DNA from: Paludisphaera soli
GTDB taxonomy: Bacteria > Planctomycetota > Planctomycetia > Isosphaerales > Isosphaeraceae
NCBI RefSeq assembly: GCF_011064595.1
Contig: NZ_JAALJI010000004.1
Location: 124,001-188,000, forward strand
DNA: 64,000 nt
Direction of reading: 5' to 3'
Shown piece by piece: positions 61,280-64,000 of this stretch. The notes beneath the pieces are model-generated. The model did no database searches, had not been told where the DNA came from, and saw only the letters and a list, made by a program, of their open reading frames with translations. A program made the translations under genes and the position numbers. How positions within the stretch are numbered: position 1 is the stretch's first letter; the number at the start of each line of letters is the position of its first letter.

Positions 61280-63658
61280 ATGAGCGTTGTCAATCAGGAT
61301 CAGGACGGCGAAGACGCCCGATCCCCGGGCCGGCTGGTCCGCCCCCCGTCCTGGTTCGGGGGCGAGGACGAAGCCCGGGCGGATCGCGGCGGGCTGTTCA
61401 TCGAGGTCGTCGTCAACCGGGCGTTCGACCAGGCGCTCACCTACGGCGTCCCCCGCAAGCTGGTGGGGGGCGTCAAGGTCGGGCAGAGGGTCCGGGTGCC
61501 GCTGGGGAGGGGCGGGGCTCCCGTCACGGGCTACTGCGTGTCGGTCGGCCTGCTCCCCCCCGAGGGCCTCGATCCGTCTCGGATCAAGAACATCGTCGAG
61601 ATCCTCGACCCGGTCCCGCTGATCGACGACCGGATGCTGGAGCTGACCCGCTGGATGGCCGGGTACTACATGTGCTCGTGGGGCCAGGCCCTCGACGCCG
61701 TGGTGCCGGCCGGGGTCCGCAATCAGGCGGGGACGCGCATCGGCACGTTCCTGGTCGTCACGCCGGAGACCCGCCAGGCCTGGCGGGACGGCACCCTGGA
61801 GGCGACCCTCACCGCCAAGCAGGCCGCGGCGATCGACGCCCTCTGCCGGTCTGAGGAAGAGCCGCTCACCGCGGCCGACGTCTGCCGGCGCGCCCGCTGC
61901 GGCCCGGGCGTCCTCGCCGGGCTCCGGAAGGACGGCGTGATCCACACCGTCAAGCGTCGGCTCTCGCTCGACGAGTCCCGGAAGGCGGCGAAGGAGGCGG
62001 AAGCCGAGGGCCCCGCCGCCGTCGACGCCGCAGCGGCCGTCGAGGCGGCATCCAGGCCGGCGCTCACCCCCGAGCAGCAGGCGGCGATGGATGCGCTGAC
62101 GCCGGCCTTGCAGGGGGACGCGTTCGCCCCGTTCGTGGTCTTCGGCGTCACGGGGAGCGGCAAGACCGAGGTCTACCTGTCGGCCATCGAGCAGGTCGTC
62201 GCCCGGGGCCGCGAGGCGATCGTGCTGGTCCCCGAGATCAGCCTGACGCCCCAGACGATCCGCCGCTTCAAGCGGCGGTTCCGCCGGGTGGCCGTGCTCC
62301 ACAGCCACCTGAGCGACGTGGAGCGGCACCGCCACTGGAGCCGCATCGCCCGGGGCGAGGTCGACGTGGTCGTCGGCGCGCGCTCGGCCATCTTCGCCCC
62401 CGCCCGCCGGCTCGGCCTGATCGTCGTCGACGAGGAGCACGAGAGCACCTTCAAGCAGGAGTCCGTCCCCCGCTACCACGCCCGCGACGTGGCCGTGAAG
62501 CGGGCCCAGCTCGAAGGGGTCCCGGTCATGCTGGGCTCGGCGACCCCGTCCCTCGAATCCTGGGCCAACGCCGAGCGCGGGCGGTACGCGCGGATCGCCA
62601 TGCCGAGCCGCGTCGAGGGCCGGCCGATGCCGGCCGTCGAGCTGATCGACCTCCGCCACGAGAAGAACCTGCACGGCGGCCTGAGCGACTCCCTGCGCCT
62701 GGCCATGCACCAGGCGCTCGACGACGACGGCCAGGTCATCCTGCTGCTGAACCGCCGGGGCTACAACACGTTCGTCATCTGCCCCAAGTGCGGCGACGTG
62801 GTCAAGTGCCGCCACTGCGACGTGGCCGCCACCTTCCACAAGGGGCGGCGGCTCCTGATCTGCCACACCTGCGACGCCGAGCGGCCGTGCCCCCCCGCCT
62901 GCCCGTCGTGCCAGGCGCCCGTCCTCCACTACGGGGGCATCGGCACCGAGCGACTGGAGCGCGAGGTCCTCTCGGAGTTCCCGTTCCACGCCGCCAGGCG
63001 GATGGACTCCGACACGATGCGACGGCACGGCAGCCACGAGGAGACGCTCGCCGCGTTCAAGGCGGGAGACGTGCGGATCCTGCTGGGGACGCAGATGATC
63101 GCCAAGGGGCTGGACTTCCCCAACGTCACCCTCGTCGGCGTGGTCGACGCCGACGTGGCCCTGCACCTGCCGGACTTCCGCGCCGCCGAGCGGACGTTCC
63201 AGCTCGTGGCGCAGGTCGCCGGCCGGACCGGCCGGGGGAGCCGCGCCGGGCGGGTCCTGGTCCAGACCTACAGCCCGGACAGCCCGGCGATCCTCCACGC
63301 GGCCAGGCATGATTACGAGAGCTTCGTCGCCCAGGAACTCCCCCAGCGCTCCGGGGTCCTGGCCTCGCCCTACGGCCGGATCGTCCGGCTGCTGGCCCGG
63401 GGCCGCGACGAGGCCCGGGTGAAGGCCTACATGGAGGGACTGGCCGTGGCGCTTCGGGACCGGGCCGACCCCTCGGTGCGGTTCCTCGGCCCCTGCCCGG
63501 CGCCGGTGCTGAAGATCAAGGAGGAGTTCCGGTTCCACCTCCAGCTCCGGTGCGCGACGGCGGGGCCGCTCCGGTCCCTCCTGCGCGACCTCTCCAACCC
63601 TCCCCTCCCCCCCAAGGTTGAGCTGGCGGTCGACGTGGACCCGGTCAGCATGCTCTGA
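61280..63658 (+). CDS. priA: primosomal replication restart helicase PriA
   Basis: 792 residues. An N-terminal fork-binding domain (IEVVVNRAFDQALTYGVPRK, RVRVPLGRG) and a winged-helix region to about 250 are followed by superfamily 2 helicase motifs: FGVTGSGKTEVYLSAIEQ (Walker A), LVPEISLTPQTIRRF, VDEEHESTFKQ (Walker B, DEEH), and MLGSATPSLESW. Eight zinc-binding cysteines lie in the CPKCGDVVKCRHC to CPSC stretch. Motifs V and VI are in ILLGTQMIAKGLDFPNVTLV and VAGRTGRG. Full length. Restarts stalled replication forks. Confidence 0.96.
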   Translation: MSVVNQDQDGEDARSPGRLVRPPSWFGGEDEARADRGGLFIEVVVNRAFDQALTYGVPRKLVGGVKVGQRVRVPLGRGGAPVTGYCVSVGLLPPEGLDPSRIKNIVEILDPVPLIDDRMLELTRWMAGYYMCSWGQALDAVVPAGVRNQAGTRIGTFLVVTPETRQAWRDGTLEATLTAKQAAAIDALCRSEEEPLTAADVCRRARCGPGVLAGLRKDGVIHTVKRRLSLDESRKAAKEAEAEGPAAVDAAAAVEAASRPALTPEQQAAMDALTPALQGDAFAPFVVFGVTGSGKTEVYLSAIEQVVARGREAIVLVPEISLTPQTIRRFKRRFRRVAVLHSHLSDVERHRHWSRIARGEVDVVVGARSAIFAPARRLGLIVVDEEHESTFKQESVPRYHARDVAVKRAQLEGVPVMLGSATPSLESWANAERGRYARIAMPSRVEGRPMPAVELIDLRHEKNLHGGLSDSLRLAMHQALDDDGQVILLLNRRGYNTFVICPKCGDVVKCRHCDVAATFHKGRRLLICHTCDAERPCPPACPSCQAPVLHYGGIGTERLEREVLSEFPFHAARRMDSDTMRRHGSHEETLAAFKAGDVRILLGTQMIAKGLDFPNVTLVGVVDADVALHLPDFRAAERTFQLVAQVAGRTGRGSRAGRVLVQTYSPDSPAILHAARHDYESFVAQELPQRSGVLASPYGRIVRLLARGRDEARVKAYMEGLAVALRDRADPSVRFLGPCPAPVLKIKEEFRFHLQLRCATAGPLRSLLRDLSNPPLPPKVELAVDVDPVSML

Positions 63659-64000
63659 TCGGGCGGGTTTCGGCCTGTTCGGGCGAGCCGCCGGGCCTGG
63701 CCGGGCGGTTTCGGCAATCGCCCGGGGGAAATCCACGGAATTTCCGACAAAGGGCCAAACTCACGTTTACAGGATCGGCGACCGGGGGTATCTTCCCCGC
63801 CGTTGGCTCACATCACGGACACCTTGACGAAGAGACTCACGGCGGAGTCTTCATGCGGAGGCGGGCATGGATGCGATAGCCTTCAGCTTTCGTCCCTCTC
63901 GTCCCCATCAAGTCCGTCGCGATCTCGCGGCCTCTCGCAAGGGGGCCCGTCCGGGAAGCCTGTCCGGGTCGTGATCCCCGTGTCTCGCGACGTCCGTTCC
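63659..64000. other. region after priA to window end
   Basis: 342 bases without a supportable gene. The only clear feature is the promoter-like pair at 63766-63794. A 35-codon frame (63867-63974) behind GGAGGCGGGC could be a small protein, but nothing else supports it. Confidence 0.35.
63766..63794 (+). promoter_or_regulatory. sigma-70-type promoter candidate pointing off the window end
   Basis: TTTACA (63766-63771), 17 bases, TATCTT (63789-63794): 5/6 and 4/6 to consensus with ideal spacing. It would drive a gene starting near or beyond base 64000. Confidence 0.45.

Noticed and set aside
63867-63974. 35-codon frame after a GGAGG-like site
   Set aside because: Too short and without similarity or downstream context; the promoter nearby may serve a gene outside the window.

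Overview
The window looks like a chromosomal segment of a planctomycete of the Isosphaeraceae type (Paludisphaera/Singulisphaera/Tautonia-like; genus not certain). The evidence is about 70% G+C throughout, tandem DUF1559 pseudopilin-like proteins, an ECF sigma factor fused to a DUF1559 domain, several large secreted proteins opening with an LEPR-XLL-like tag, a PEP-CTERM/HAF-repeat protein, and paired sulfatases. No tRNA, rRNA, CRISPR array, prophage or transposase gene was found.

Layout. 1-1714 (minus): ExbB-ExbD-ExbD proton-channel operon, truncated at the window edge. 1993-4662 (minus): membrane pyrophosphatase hppA with a clear intrinsic terminator. 5012-12496 (minus): two giant paralogous secreted FG-GAP/Ig-like proteins, the upstream one broken by a single-base frameshift near 11050. 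12829-17854 (plus): GT87-like glycosyltransferase, a His-box membrane protein, a divergent MurE-like ligase and an unknown gene. 17906-21027 (minus): rsmH overlapping a large LysM membrane protein. 21383-23731 (plus): nusB, a PHP phosphoesterase and ftsY.

23877-34825 (plus) is the core of the window, a flagellar export and basal-body operon: fliF-fliG-fliO-fliP-fliQ-fliR-flhB-flhA-flhF-[mini flhG]-fliA. Several start codons overlap the previous stop. The set is unusual. FliG lacks its middle domain. FlhB lacks the NPTH self-cleavage motif. A REP-like inverted pair sits inside the 5' end of fliP. The flhG position holds only a 66-residue protein carrying the DQAxxLR FlhF-activating motif and no MinD/ParA ATPase domain.

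35189-43275: a secreted protein of unknown function, a TlpA-like protein with a CxxS site, a SAM methyltransferase, a GAP1-N-like protein, a DUF937-OmpA fusion, and a subtilase with two virtually identical C-terminal domains. 43648-47702: SGNH/DUF4886 hydrolase and two sulfatases. 47939-52326: two tandem DUF1559 proteins with a shared promoter-like element, a lipoprotein, and the convergent ECF-DUF1559 fusion. 52465-60413: a small membrane protein, a HAF/PEP-CTERM protein, a DJ-1/PfpI protein, a PPC plus propeller-like repeat protein, and a large membrane GTPase with a C2-like end and its neighbour. 60546-63658: nadD and divergent priA. The last 340 bases hold a promoter-like element but no gene I can support.
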